A DNA stretch of 52,917 nt, from contig NZ_SCMX01000049.1 of NCBI RefSeq assembly GCF_005503625.1, positions 1-52,917 on the forward strand, given 5' to 3'. The position numbers and the translations under genes are program-made. The notes beneath the pieces were generated by a model that was not told the origin of the DNA, made no database searches, and saw only the letters and a list, made by a program, of their open reading frames with translations. This stretch comes from Cupriavidus sp. 2SB (GTDB lineage: Bacteria; Pseudomonadota; Gammaproteobacteria; Burkholderiales; Burkholderiaceae). Below are positions 29,879 through 37,402 of the stretch, piece after piece; position 1 is the stretch's first letter, and every line of letters begins with the position of its first letter.

Positions 29879-31048
29879 TCAAGCGCCCGGGACCTGGCGC
29901 AGTGGCGTGCCACCCATGTGCTCTGGCCAAACTGGCGTCGGCAGCCCGCCCGTGCGCACCACGCCAGTAATCAGGCCGGCCAACTGCTGGTGATCAAGGC
30001 AGTCCACCTCCTCAAGGCAGTCAGCGATCCGCTCGACGACATGCCAGTTCGCCCGCATAAAGCGCGTGAGCACTGCCAGCATGTGTTTCTTCAACGCTGC
30101 AACCTCCCTCTTGTTGGACTCGATCTCCAGCTCGTTACTTGGATTGGCGAAGTACACAACATCGCTGCGCAACAGGAGGTATGGGCCAACTAACTCGCTC
30201 CAGCCTTCGAGGTCTCCGGACACGCCCATGCCGTGAGTCCCTGCACGCAAAACCTCCGCCACCATCCCTGCGAGGTATGTGTACAGTTTCCACTCCAGCA
30301 TGGCCATGCTGATGTCACCCTCCTTCAGCGATGGCAGCGAAACCTGCCCCAGATTCGGTGAGATGGTGTCGAAGTCAATATAGGCGATCGCGTCCTCCGG
30401 CACCCGATCGCCCAAGCTGTACATCAGAGCATGGCCAGCCTCATGAATTGCCACTCCCCTGTACTGTCCCCTAGCTGGGCGCGAGGCGAGCATCTGGTGG
30501 TATGGGGTCTCGAACGCGTAATGATTGGTGCGCAGCCGCAACAATCGGAAACGCAGTAGGAGCGAGAGAGGATGGGCAAACGCCAGCACAAGTGCCGCGA
30601 CGACGAGTACTCCAGCGACTAACGCTACAGGATTGGCCTGGTATAGCGCCGCCGCACGCTCCCAACCCAACCACGTGACACCGGCGAGGAGCATCCCGTA
30701 CAACGTGCCGGCCGTCACCTCCCCCAGCAGCGTCGCTCGTTGAAATGCCGGCATGAGAAACCACGTCGCACCGCTCAGTGTAAGAGCCATGCCGATCGCT
30801 CCGCAGAAGATCCGGCCGGCCGTAGACCTTGCATCGATCAGGGATGGCTCTCGCACAGCGAGCCACAGCACTATCACGCCCGCGGCGAATAGCGCTGCGT
30901 GGCCGGCTTGGAGAAAGCGCCGTGTGTGGGCATCATAAGTCCGGCGTAGCTTCGAACGGCCGAGGATGTAGATGAGCTGGAAGAACTTCACGGGCCCGTC
31001 CTTGAACAGGATCTTTGCCAGCGTGAGGGTCAGGCTATGGCGACGCAT
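29879..31048 (-). CDS. Membrane zinc metalloprotease, FtsH-peptidase (M41)-like
   Basis: A 389-aa protein. Four hydrophobic segments in the first 165 residues (AALFAAGVIVLWLAV; IFCGAIGMALTLSGATWFL; GTLYGMLLAGVTWLGW; ALVAGVLVVAALVLAF), then a peptidase domain with HEAGH (residues 202-206), the FtsH-type following region (AIAYIDFDT; GQVSLPS), LYTYLAGMVAEVLRAG and a third ligand Asp in GVSGDLEGW (about 279). There is no AAA+ domain, so it is a stand-alone M41-like protease. Start ATG 31048 with GGAG. It overlaps the 45-aa gene upstream, which itself is coupled to an M48-like protease. Confidence 0.82.
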   Translation of the reverse strand: MRRHSLTLTLAKILFKDGPVKFFQLIYILGRSKLRRTYDAHTRRFLQAGHAALFAAGVIVLWLAVREPSLIDARSTAGRIFCGAIGMALTLSGATWFLMPAFQRATLLGEVTAGTLYGMLLAGVTWLGWERAAALYQANPVALVAGVLVVAALVLAFAHPLSLLLRFRLLRLRTNHYAFETPYHQMLASRPARGQYRGVAIHEAGHALMYSLGDRVPEDAIAYIDFDTISPNLGQVSLPSLKEGDISMAMLEWKLYTYLAGMVAEVLRAGTHGMGVSGDLEGWSELVGPYLLLRSDVVYFANPSNELEIESNKREVAALKKHMLAVLTRFMRANWHVVERIADCLEEVDCLDHQQLAGLITGVVRTGGLPTPVWPEHMGGTPLRQVPGA

Positions 31049-31167
31049 GTGTGCTCCGGTTCCAGTGCCAGCGAGGCGTTAGCCTGAGCGAACTGCGCGC
31101 GGCGGGTCGCCGTGATGTCGGCGCCAGCGCCCATCGGCTCGCCTTCCAGATCAAACGGATCGTTCAT
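31030..31167 (-). CDS. Small protein between two protease genes, 45 aa
   Basis: ATG 31167 with an excellent site (GGAGG), overlapping the M48-like stop by 4 bases, and ending 19 bases inside the M41-like gene. It reads MNDPFDLEGEPMGAGADITA, TRRAQFAQANASLALEPEHT, CVAIA. Acidic start and helical middle. Possibly a linker subunit or a coupling ORF. Confidence 0.68.
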   Translation of the reverse strand: MNDPFDLEGEPMGAGADITATRRAQFAQANASLALEPEHTCVAIA

Positions 31168-31706
31168 GGTTCCTCCAATTGAATGCCAAGGACCTCCGCG
31201 CGCAGTGCAAGCTGATTCGTGATCGCCATGCCGGGCTCGGCAATCACCGACGCGCGAATGGCCTCAGCCCATTGCTCTGGAGTGCTGCCCGTCATTTGCA
31301 AAGCTGCGCGATCAGCCGCAAGTTCTTCCTCTATCGCTCCGCAACGACTGAAGGTTTGCAATCGACGCGCTGCATGCGCGACTTCATGCGCCAGGATCAG
31401 GCGTAAATCGGTATCCGATAACCTCGCTAGAAAAGCTCGGGAAATGGAGACGCGGTGCCAAAAAGGGGAGTAGTGAGCGCCGGCGTTTGCGATCCCGAAC
31501 GCAAGCGAGCTACGCAGGCCCGCGGCCTTCGCCAAGCACGCCAGTTCCGAGATCACCCAGGGTGCGCGCTTCCACGATGTCTGTATCTCCTGCGGGCTGA
31601 GACTCGCCCTGTAGCGTTTAGGGTCTGGGTCGGTGGTACGCCAAATCCACACGCCAGAACCTACAACAGTGGTCGCCAGCAACAGTAGTTTGATGAGATT
31701 AATCAT
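31164..31706 (-). CDS. M48-like zinc metalloprotease, membrane anchored
   Basis: A 180-aa protein. One N-terminal helix (INLIKLLLLATTVVGSGVWI), then the M48 signature ILAHEVAHAARRLQ (HEVAH at 107-111) and the downstream ligand segment EEELAADRAALQMTG. Preceded by SISRAFLARLSDTDL, as in M48 peptidases. It is much shorter than HtpX (about 290 aa), with a single anchor. Start ATG 31706. Lies in an operon with a second metalloprotease. Confidence 0.85.
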   Translation of the reverse strand: MINLIKLLLLATTVVGSGVWIWRTTDPDPKRYRASLSPQEIQTSWKRAPWVISELACLAKAAGLRSSLAFGIANAGAHYSPFWHRVSISRAFLARLSDTDLRLILAHEVAHAARRLQTFSRCGAIEEELAADRAALQMTGSTPEQWAEAIRASVIAEPGMAITNQLALRAEVLGIQLEEP

Positions 31707-31720
31707 GAACGCGATCGTTC

Positions 31721-31849
31721 TCAGAGCAATGCCTTGCGCCCCGTCTCGATAGCGCGAATGCGGAGCGAAAGAGTGGGGAAGGCAGAGGCGGTGGAGAACC
31801 AGCGATGCCAGGACTTCGAGGGGTAGAGCGCGGCGAGTTCGGGCGCCAT
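31721..31849 (-). CDS. Small protein, 42 aa
   Basis: ATG 31849 preceded by GGAG only 3 bases away. It reads MAPELAALYPSKSWHRWFST, ASAFPTLSLRIRAIETGRKA, LL. The 15-base gap to the M48-like gene suggests the same transcript. Modest evidence. Confidence 0.45.
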   Translation of the reverse strand: MAPELAALYPSKSWHRWFSTASAFPTLSLRIRAIETGRKALL

Positions 31850-31895
31850 CTTCTCCGCGGGCTGCGTGCTCCGCGAAGTCCAAAATATCCCGGCA

Positions 31896-32630
31896 TCAGA
31901 ACGTGTCGGTTCCAAACATGTTGCCGTTGACGTCGACATGAGTGCCAGCAATCATTGGCATCCCGTTAGCAGGGTTCACGGCCGGCGAGTTGGATTGGCC
32001 TCGATCATAGTAGTCGTCATCGTCGTCGACTGACGTGTAGGCGGTTGCTGCACCCAATCCGGCGGCAGCGACTACCCCCGGAGTGTAATCATGATGCACA
32101 TCATCGGAGGACGGCGACTGCCGTACGTGAGCGACCTTGCGGGCTTCCTCGCGGCGAGCCAACTCCAGGTCCATACGCGCCTTAACAATGACGTAATCCT
32201 TGTTCATCTTCCGGATCGTCGCCAGTGTGATCTCGTCTGGGCGCATACCCATCTGCGCGGCCAACCAGCCCACCGCCTTGTAGCGGCCAGCGTCAATCAT
32301 GTCATCACGAATCTTCTTCTTCCCAATCGCAGACTTGAGTTGCAGATCCAAGAAGTAGCCGCCTAGCCATGCAAGCGGCAGCCCAAGCAGCAAGCCAGTT
32401 GCCCCGTAGATCTGCGCGGCGCAGGTTAGACCTACCAATGGCACAACAAAGGTCGCTGCCTGGCGAGCCACTTCGTAGCGGACCTGGCCAACCGGTCGCT
32501 TCGGAAGGGGAACTCTTTCCCAATAGAGTTCATTCTGACCTCTACTGATCAGCAGATGCGCCACTTCCAGAAGCTCGAGTGGCATGACGTCTGCCATAGG
32601 ATCGCGGCGAGTAGCCCGGCTTGTGCTCAT
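31896..32630 (-). CDS. Membrane protein with long soluble tail, 244 aa
   Basis: ATG 32630. Two hydrophobic stretches (AATFVVPLVGLTCAAQIYGA and TGLLLGLPLAWLGGYFLDLQ) at about residues 58-95, then a soluble part (KSAIGKKKIRDDMIDAGRYK; MDLELARREEARKVAHVRQS), an alanine/glycine patch and a run of aspartates (SVDDDDDYYDRG). It resembles plasmid membrane proteins of unknown role. Upstream of the metalloprotease operon. Confidence 0.7.
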   Translation of the reverse strand: MSTSRATRRDPMADVMPLELLEVAHLLISRGQNELYWERVPLPKRPVGQVRYEVARQAATFVVPLVGLTCAAQIYGATGLLLGLPLAWLGGYFLDLQLKSAIGKKKIRDDMIDAGRYKAVGWLAAQMGMRPDEITLATIRKMNKDYVIVKARMDLELARREEARKVAHVRQSPSSDDVHHDYTPGVVAAAGLGAATAYTSVDDDDDYYDRGQSNSPAVNPANGMPMIAGTHVDVNGNMFGTDTF

Positions 32631-32664
32631 TGAAAACGTCCCAATAGGAGTGAAGTGCGGAGCG

Positions 32665-32973
32665 TTACTCGAATATTGCCCTCAGCACGTCGAGAATCAC
32701 GACGACTACGCCCAGAACAACTGTTGCGACGGTAGCGACCGTCCCGAAATCGCCCCAAGTAATGGTTTCATCCCCCATCAGGATCAAAAAGCCGCAGAGG
32801 AGAGCGACGCCCGCAAGCGCCAGTGGAAGAGCTCGGCGCCAAGGGGAAGAGGCCCACCACAGGAACTGCGCCAAATATGCAAACGGCAGCTTGGCTGCCT
32901 CGTAGACGCGCCTATTGATGGGTGGTGGTTCCCCAGTCGACAGCCAGTCATAGAACTTCTCTTGTTTGCTCAT
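32665..32973 (-). CDS. Membrane protein, 102 aa
   Basis: ATG 32973 overlaps the GNAT stop by 4 bases (ATGA). Two membrane helices (ALPLALAGVALLCGFLILMG and FGTVATVATVVLGVVVVILD) and a short soluble N-terminus. Confidence 0.72.
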   Translation of the reverse strand: MSKQEKFYDWLSTGEPPPINRRVYEAAKLPFAYLAQFLWWASSPWRRALPLALAGVALLCGFLILMGDETITWGDFGTVATVATVVLGVVVVILDVLRAIFE

Positions 32974-33566
32974 GTTCTCACAGTATTCGAATCGTCCGAT
33001 ATCGCCGGCCCAGAAGTAGCGGCGTCGCCGTTGTCCTCCGCGCCAAACCCGCGACCAACGGCAACATGCCAGGGTTCGCGATCGACACGCAGCCGTCTAG
33101 TGATCAGTTTGTCCAGGCACTCTGCGATGGGCGCGAGATGCTGCCAACGCGTCGCCTCGAGTGCCATCTCGCTGATCGAGATATCTTCGGTTACGGAAAG
33201 GCCGGCTCCCCTGTAACGACGGGCGGCGCCCCAGAACTCGTTGGCGCTCTCAACTTCGTGGATGGGGGTAATCGGCTGGCCATACTCCTTTGCGAGGTAG
33301 CAGAGCATTGCGGTCCCATAGCCATGCCGCTGATGGTGTGGAGCAATTCTGATGTCGAAGACATAGACGCGGTCCGACAGCGGCGAGATGGAGTATCTGG
33401 CCGTGCCAACCTGGTCGCCGGCTATGTTGTGGATCGTCGCACTCAGAACAGGGTTCGGTGAAGTGAAGACCTTATAGAAGTCAGCCGTGGTGGAGACATC
33501 GATCGAAGGCAACCCTTCCCTCGTGCGCTTCCTTCGCGCGGGGAAGAACCAGTCCCATACCGTCAA
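32970..33566 (-). CDS. GNAT-family acetyltransferase
   Basis: A 198-aa protein with TTG start at 33566 and GAGGAGAAG upstream. The GNAT motif A appears as VFDIRIAPHHQRHGYGTAML (Q-x-x-G-x-G/A: QRHGYG) followed by the helix CYLAKEYG, and strand ARYSISPL before it. An acetyl-CoA-dependent transferase of unknown substrate. Coupled to a membrane protein gene downstream. Confidence 0.82.
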   Translation of the reverse strand: MTVWDWFFPARRKRTREGLPSIDVSTTADFYKVFTSPNPVLSATIHNIAGDQVGTARYSISPLSDRVYVFDIRIAPHHQRHGYGTAMLCYLAKEYGQPITPIHEVESANEFWGAARRYRGAGLSVTEDISISEMALEATRWQHLAPIAECLDKLITRRLRVDREPWHVAVGRGFGAEDNGDAATSGPAISDDSNTVRT

Positions 33567-33600
33567 AACTTCTCCTCGCAGGGTCGGTCAACAGAGCACT

Positions 33601-33882
33601 TCACCTGCGTCGCCTCACTTCACGGTACGATCCATGCTCGGTTGCAAGATAGGCGCAGAACAGAGACCCAACGAACCATCCAATGGGCAGGCCGACGGGC
33701 AAGAACAAGCCCAGAGAAACCCAGCGGGACACAAACCAGTCGACAGCGAGTAGCGGCAGCAGTGGAAGGACCATAGCCAATACGGGTGGCCAACCCCAAT
33801 CGTCTGTCTTGTCCAGGTAGGCAAACACCGCGTCAACAACGGCCATTGCGTAAGCCTTCCAGATTTCGTATGCGCGAACCAT
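33601..33882 (-). CDS. Membrane protein, 93 aa
   Basis: ATG 33882 with GGGGAGGGAAGG upstream. Hydrophobic segments (VLAMVLPLLPLLAVDWFVS; VSLGLFLPVGLPIGWFVGSL) and basic C-terminus (REVRRRR). Function unknown. Confidence 0.72.
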   Translation of the reverse strand: MVRAYEIWKAYAMAVVDAVFAYLDKTDDWGWPPVLAMVLPLLPLLAVDWFVSRWVSLGLFLPVGLPIGWFVGSLFCAYLATEHGSYREVRRRR

Positions 33883-33901
33883 ACCTTCCCTCCCCAAAGC
33901 T

Positions 33902-34327
33902 CTAGTCAAGATCCTGCCGAGGCGTCAAACATGCCAGGGACAAGGCCAGCATGCAGATACCGAAGAACACCCATGGCATTGCTACATCGATTCGTAGTTG
34001 AACTGCACCGAGTCCGCCGGCGGCGGGATCAGGCAGGTTGGCCGATATCTTCGTGATAGCGCCAAAGCCGAGAACGAAGACGCCAATCATGGCCAACGGC
34101 ACATAAAAGCCCGTCAGCACGCATCGGACCAACGTCAACAGAGCGGCTACCGCCGCTGCGACGACCGCAGCAACCGGAAGCCCTTCTGTCAGACGAATCC
34201 CGCCTTCCTGAAGGAAATAGAGGGTAACGGCAACAGCGCCGCCGACATATATGCCGCAGCCAATCGCCCCAAAGGCATCAAACACCGACTTCGTTGGCGA
34301 TGCCGCACTACCAGTTACTTGATTCAT
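33902..34327 (-). CDS. Membrane protein with four helices, 141 aa
   Basis: ATG 34327. Segments GCGIYVGGAVAVTLYFL, LPVAAVVAAAVAALLTLV, PLAMIGVFVLGFGAITKI and PWVFFGICMLALSLACL. Function unknown; part of a run of small membrane proteins on the minus strand. Confidence 0.72.
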   Translation of the reverse strand: MNQVTGSAASPTKSVFDAFGAIGCGIYVGGAVAVTLYFLQEGGIRLTEGLPVAAVVAAAVAALLTLVRCVLTGFYVPLAMIGVFVLGFGAITKISANLPDPAAGGLGAVQLRIDVAMPWVFFGICMLALSLACLTPRQDLD

Positions 34328-34374
34328 CCGAAGTTTGCTCCATAGATGCGACGTCCTCGGCCCCGCGGCTCTCG

Positions 34375-34572
34375 CTACCGCTTCGGGCCGCCCTCGAACT
34401 TGATGAAGAACAGCCCAATGCAGCAGGGTATAAAGCCTACGATAAACATCAGGAAGCCCCCATTGAGCAGTTTCTGCCAGAACACACCGCCGATAAGCAG
34501 AACTAGTGTCACTAGCAGGTAGCTGACGACAGCGACACCAACCAGGTTCAACGACTGTAGCGACTTGAGCAT
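34375..34572 (-). CDS. Small two-helix membrane protein, 65 aa
   Basis: ATG 34572 (AGGGG about 10 bases before). Helices VGVAVVSYLLVTLVLLIGGV and GGFLMFIVGFIPCCIGLFFI. Function unknown. Confidence 0.68.
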   Translation of the reverse strand: MLKSLQSLNLVGVAVVSYLLVTLVLLIGGVFWQKLLNGGFLMFIVGFIPCCIGLFFIKFEGGPKR

Positions 34573-34654
34573 GCTGTTTTCATCCCCTGAGGTACATGGA
34601 TCGTCCGGTGGAAGGCAGAAATTAGGGGCGCAGCGCGACGGCAGCACGCTCGGT

Positions 34655-34921
34655 TCATTCCTGCGTGACGAGCCGCACCTTGAGGTTTCGGGCGGCACGC
34701 CGAATGCGTGAGGCCGCTGCCCTCGCTGTGTCGCCAACCTCTGTCCAGTCCGCGTGCCACCACAGGATTACCTGGGCGGCGGCTGACACGTTATCCGCCC
34801 GAATCACGGCAGCGACTTCCGCAACCACGCCCGCCCACCATGCGACGCCTTCGGCGTCGTGGGCCTTCCTGTCGATTGCTGTTCGGTAGATCGCCTTTCC
34901 TACCTCGAGGGGGATGTCCAT
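34655..34921 (-). CDS. Small alanine-rich soluble protein, 88 aa
   Basis: GAAGGACGGGC precedes ATG 34921. Helical (PLEVGKAIYRTAIDRKAHDA; VAWWAGVVAEVAAVIRADNV; ARAAASRIRRAARNLKVRLV), basic at the end. It is the first gene of the 31-35 kb minus-strand run, behind an element-like site. Confidence 0.7.
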   Translation of the reverse strand: MDIPLEVGKAIYRTAIDRKAHDAEGVAWWAGVVAEVAAVIRADNVSAAAQVILWWHADWTEVGDTARAAASRIRRAARNLKVRLVTQE

Positions 34922-35069
34922 GCCCGTCCTTCGCAGTATTTGGTATGCCCCAATTCCGGTAAACGGACAAAAGCCGGGGGATCTTGAACGACTTCAAACC
35001 CACACGTACCGGCAGCGACGAATATCACGCCGAAATCCGCGCGTGACTTGACTATAACAAACAGACACG

Positions 35070-35097
35070 CGGCTTATCAATACGCGTTATGCGCATT
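35070..35097. promoter_or_regulatory. Operator-like element, site 7
   Basis: AATACGCGTTATGCGCATT (35079-35097) is close to the recurrent element (reverse strand: AATGCGCATAACGCGTATT). TTGACTATAAC precedes it at 35049. It lies between the minus-strand gene at 34921 and the end of the DUF5131 remnant. The 34922-35097 interval otherwise shows nothing clear. Confidence 0.45.
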
Positions 35098-36262
35098 CTA
35101 TGTACTCACGGCCGCGCCAGTGGCCAAGACCGACGAATGTCGCCCTGGTTGTGCGCCCGCCACCGGGAATCCGTCGTAGAGTTTCCCGTCGAGCAAGCGA
35201 CCTGCGGCCTTCTTCCCTACGCGCCCCATACAGTGCCTGTCATCAACTATGCCGTCGACAGAATCAGACCAGATCGGGTAACCGACGTCTTCCCAGCGAT
35301 CGCCCTTCCATTCCATCGTCGCGTATCGTGTGCTCTCCAAACTGTCGTCGATTCGCGCAGCGTTGAAATGATCCCACGGCAACCATTCACCCCACTGCTT
35401 GAACAGGAAGGCAATACCGGCGGCTACGGCTTGGTCCCTCAAGCTCCTTACCCAATCCGGATGCGCCGGCCTTGCGTGGGGCCCGCTCTCGCAGCCAACG
35501 ATCACCCAGTCGACGAAGTCACGCATCGCTGGGTTGTGAATAGGGTCGCTGACGTGACCGGCGCACGTGCCACAGTATCCGGCCTCCATTCGTTCGCCTT
35601 GGGCGAATCCGGTTTCACAATGCGGATAGCTCGGGGTCAGGAAGTCACTGATGTCTACTGGCGCTAGTAGTGGCTCCATCGAAAGGAAGCGCACATATGC
35701 CGGCACTTCGAGCAGCTTTGGGATGTCGCGATCCGCTTCTGCCTGATTGACAATAGTAGCCCCAACAAAGACGTTTGCAGGGGGATGCCCGCTACGCCAT
35801 TCATCGACCCACTCGCGCAATGAAACCGCGTCAGCGATAGCGCCGGCGCCGCTGTTCCAAACGTAGTCGCTGGCATCTGCCAGCCGCTTCTTGAAGTTGC
35901 CGATGCGCTTTGTTAGCAGGAGCCAATCGAGACTGGGCGTCCGGCGCACCAGGTCAAGCAGATCCACCAGCCATTCGATCGGCACTGCATTGTCTAGCCA
36001 ATCTGAAAGACTCGCGCTGAACACCCGCTGCCGGCGCCCATGCTCTGCATAGAACTGCGCGTGCTCTCGTTCCCAGCGCAAGGGCTGTTTCCAGTTCTCA
36101 GCGGAGGTCCGGTGACGCGGTTGCCTCGTACCGAACTTCACGCCCAGCACGCGAACTGGCGTCGATACCTCCGCGTAGCAATGATCGCAGCCAGGGCTGA
36201 CAGGCTCGCAACCGAGCCAAAAATGTATGGTCCGTCCACTCGATCTTGCTACCCTTGCTCAT
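35098..36262 (-). pseudogene. DUF5131 (phage Gp37/Gp68-like) gene broken by a frameshift
   Basis: From ATG 36262 (overlapping the previous stop, ATGA) the frame reads MSKGSKIEWTDHTF. At about 36218-36224 it shifts: the family sequence continues only in another frame as WLGCEPVSPGCDHCYAE, then VRVLGVKFGTRQPRHRTSAE and on to the stop at 35098. The usual DUF5131 start has NPW after HTF; here about five bases are missing. The cysteine trio (C-x6-C-x2-C) falls just after the break, so the long downstream frame from ATG 36150 lacks it. Later family parts are intact (WLLLTKRIGNF; FVGATIVNQAEAD; RFLSMEPLLAPVD; WVIVGCESGPHARPAH; FLFKQWGEW). Confidence 0.85.
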
Positions 36263-36771
36263 GGCTTAACCTTCTCGTCGGGGTCGTACCCAAACTCGCG
36301 GCAGATCGCTGCTGACACTGTGCTACCGGTGCTGAAAAGCTGATGCACCAACACCCAGCGTATTTCGCCTCGACGCGGAGCGATCGCCCGCAGATTGCGC
36401 ATCGCGCGCTCCAGCAAGTCACGTTCTTTGAAGGTATTGTCCGCAAGGGTGATCGTCGCGCTCTCCTGGGCGCGTTGGCGATCGTCAGCACCCGACGGCA
36501 TGGATACAACTGGCGGCGTCCTCATCACGCCCGGCCGGCCTGCCTTTTCTTCTGGCCACCTGGCAAGGATGCGCTTGAGTTCGCGCGTGGCGGTTGCCCG
36601 TTTGCCATCCGAGTTCGATGGCAGTTCCTCCGCCACCGTGCGGTTGCATGCAGCGCAATTCGCCGCGTAGGAGGTAGCTTCGCCGGTACCGCGCCCGCCG
36701 GCAGTCGGCATGATCTTGACTGTTTCCTTGCCTCCGCATTCCGGGCAATCGAAGCTCTCAAACGTGGACAT
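36259..36771 (-). CDS. Zinc-ribbon protein, 170 aa
   Basis: ATG 36771 with GGAGG 6 bases before. An N-terminal zinc ribbon (CPECGG and, 27 residues on, CAACNR). Then a basic helical part (RATATRELKRILARWPEEKA), and a C-terminal helix (KERDLLERAMRNLRAIAPRR; WVLVHQLFSTGSTVSAAICR). Looks like a phage-early regulator or nucleic-acid-binding protein. Coupled by ATGA to the DUF5131 gene downstream. Confidence 0.75.
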   Translation of the reverse strand: MSTFESFDCPECGGKETVKIMPTAGGRGTGEATSYAANCAACNRTVAEELPSNSDGKRATATRELKRILARWPEEKAGRPGVMRTPPVVSMPSGADDRQRAQESATITLADNTFKERDLLERAMRNLRAIAPRRGEIRWVLVHQLFSTGSTVSAAICREFGYDPDEKVKP

Positions 36772-37402
36772 GACAGCCTCCATCTCCGCTATCGCGGGAA
36801 GCGGCCTCGCCGGCAATGGCCCGAGCGGTGTTGAGCGCGAAAGACAGGGATCTATGCGCACCGGTACTAAGGCGAGTGTCTGAATCGGAGCGAACCAGTT
36901 CGATTTCACCGACTATGGCCACCAGACCATTCCCCCTGTGCTCACCCGCCTGTCTCTGCCTTGCGGCACAAGCGTGCTGCAGCTCCTCGCCCAGGTCTTC
37001 GGCGTTGTCGGCGTGGTCAGGGTCTCTTGCCGTTTCAGCGGCGGCCAGGTGGCTACGATGCGGCGCCGCAGCTTCTCGGCGCTCAGAGTCGGCAAGCACG
37101 CTCCGCACAAACCCCAACAGCTTCTGATTGAACTTCCTTGACCATTCCCTCTGCTGCCGGCGCGGGGAAATGAGACCGTGCATCGCGGCGAAGTCAAGAA
37201 TCACGGGTTCAGAAAGAGGGGCTGAGTCGTGCGGGCCGGTAGCCAGCTGCTCACAGTACTCTCGTAAGCGGATCTCAAAGGCATCCGACAGATCGGTGTC
37301 TCCCTGATGTACCGCGCTGCGGTGTAGCTGCAGTAACTCTCGAAACTTCCTCTCCTTCGAGTCTCCTGCTGCTTCGGCATGTCCGGCGCTGTTGTCAGCC
37401 AT
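36758..37402 (-). CDS. Hypothetical protein, 214 aa
   Basis: ATG 37402 overlaps the stop of the upstream gene by 8 bases. Helical, charged (ERKFRELLQLHRSAVHQGDT; FEIRLREYCEQLATGPHDSA; EWSRKFNQKLLGFVRSVLAD) with an Ala/His/Asp-rich C-terminal half that looks disordered. It also overlaps the next gene start by 14 bases. Function unknown. Confidence 0.7.
   Translation of the reverse strand: MADNSAGHAEAAGDSKERKFRELLQLHRSAVHQGDTDLSDAFEIRLREYCEQLATGPHDSAPLSEPVILDFAAMHGLISPRRQQREWSRKFNQKLLGFVRSVLADSERREAAAPHRSHLAAAETARDPDHADNAEDLGEELQHACAARQRQAGEHRGNGLVAIVGEIELVRSDSDTRLSTGAHRSLSFALNTARAIAGEAASRDSGDGGCHVHV

Noticed and set aside
35089..35667. A 192-codon plus-strand frame
   Set aside because: Antisense to the DUF5131 gene remnant, whose family motifs are clear.
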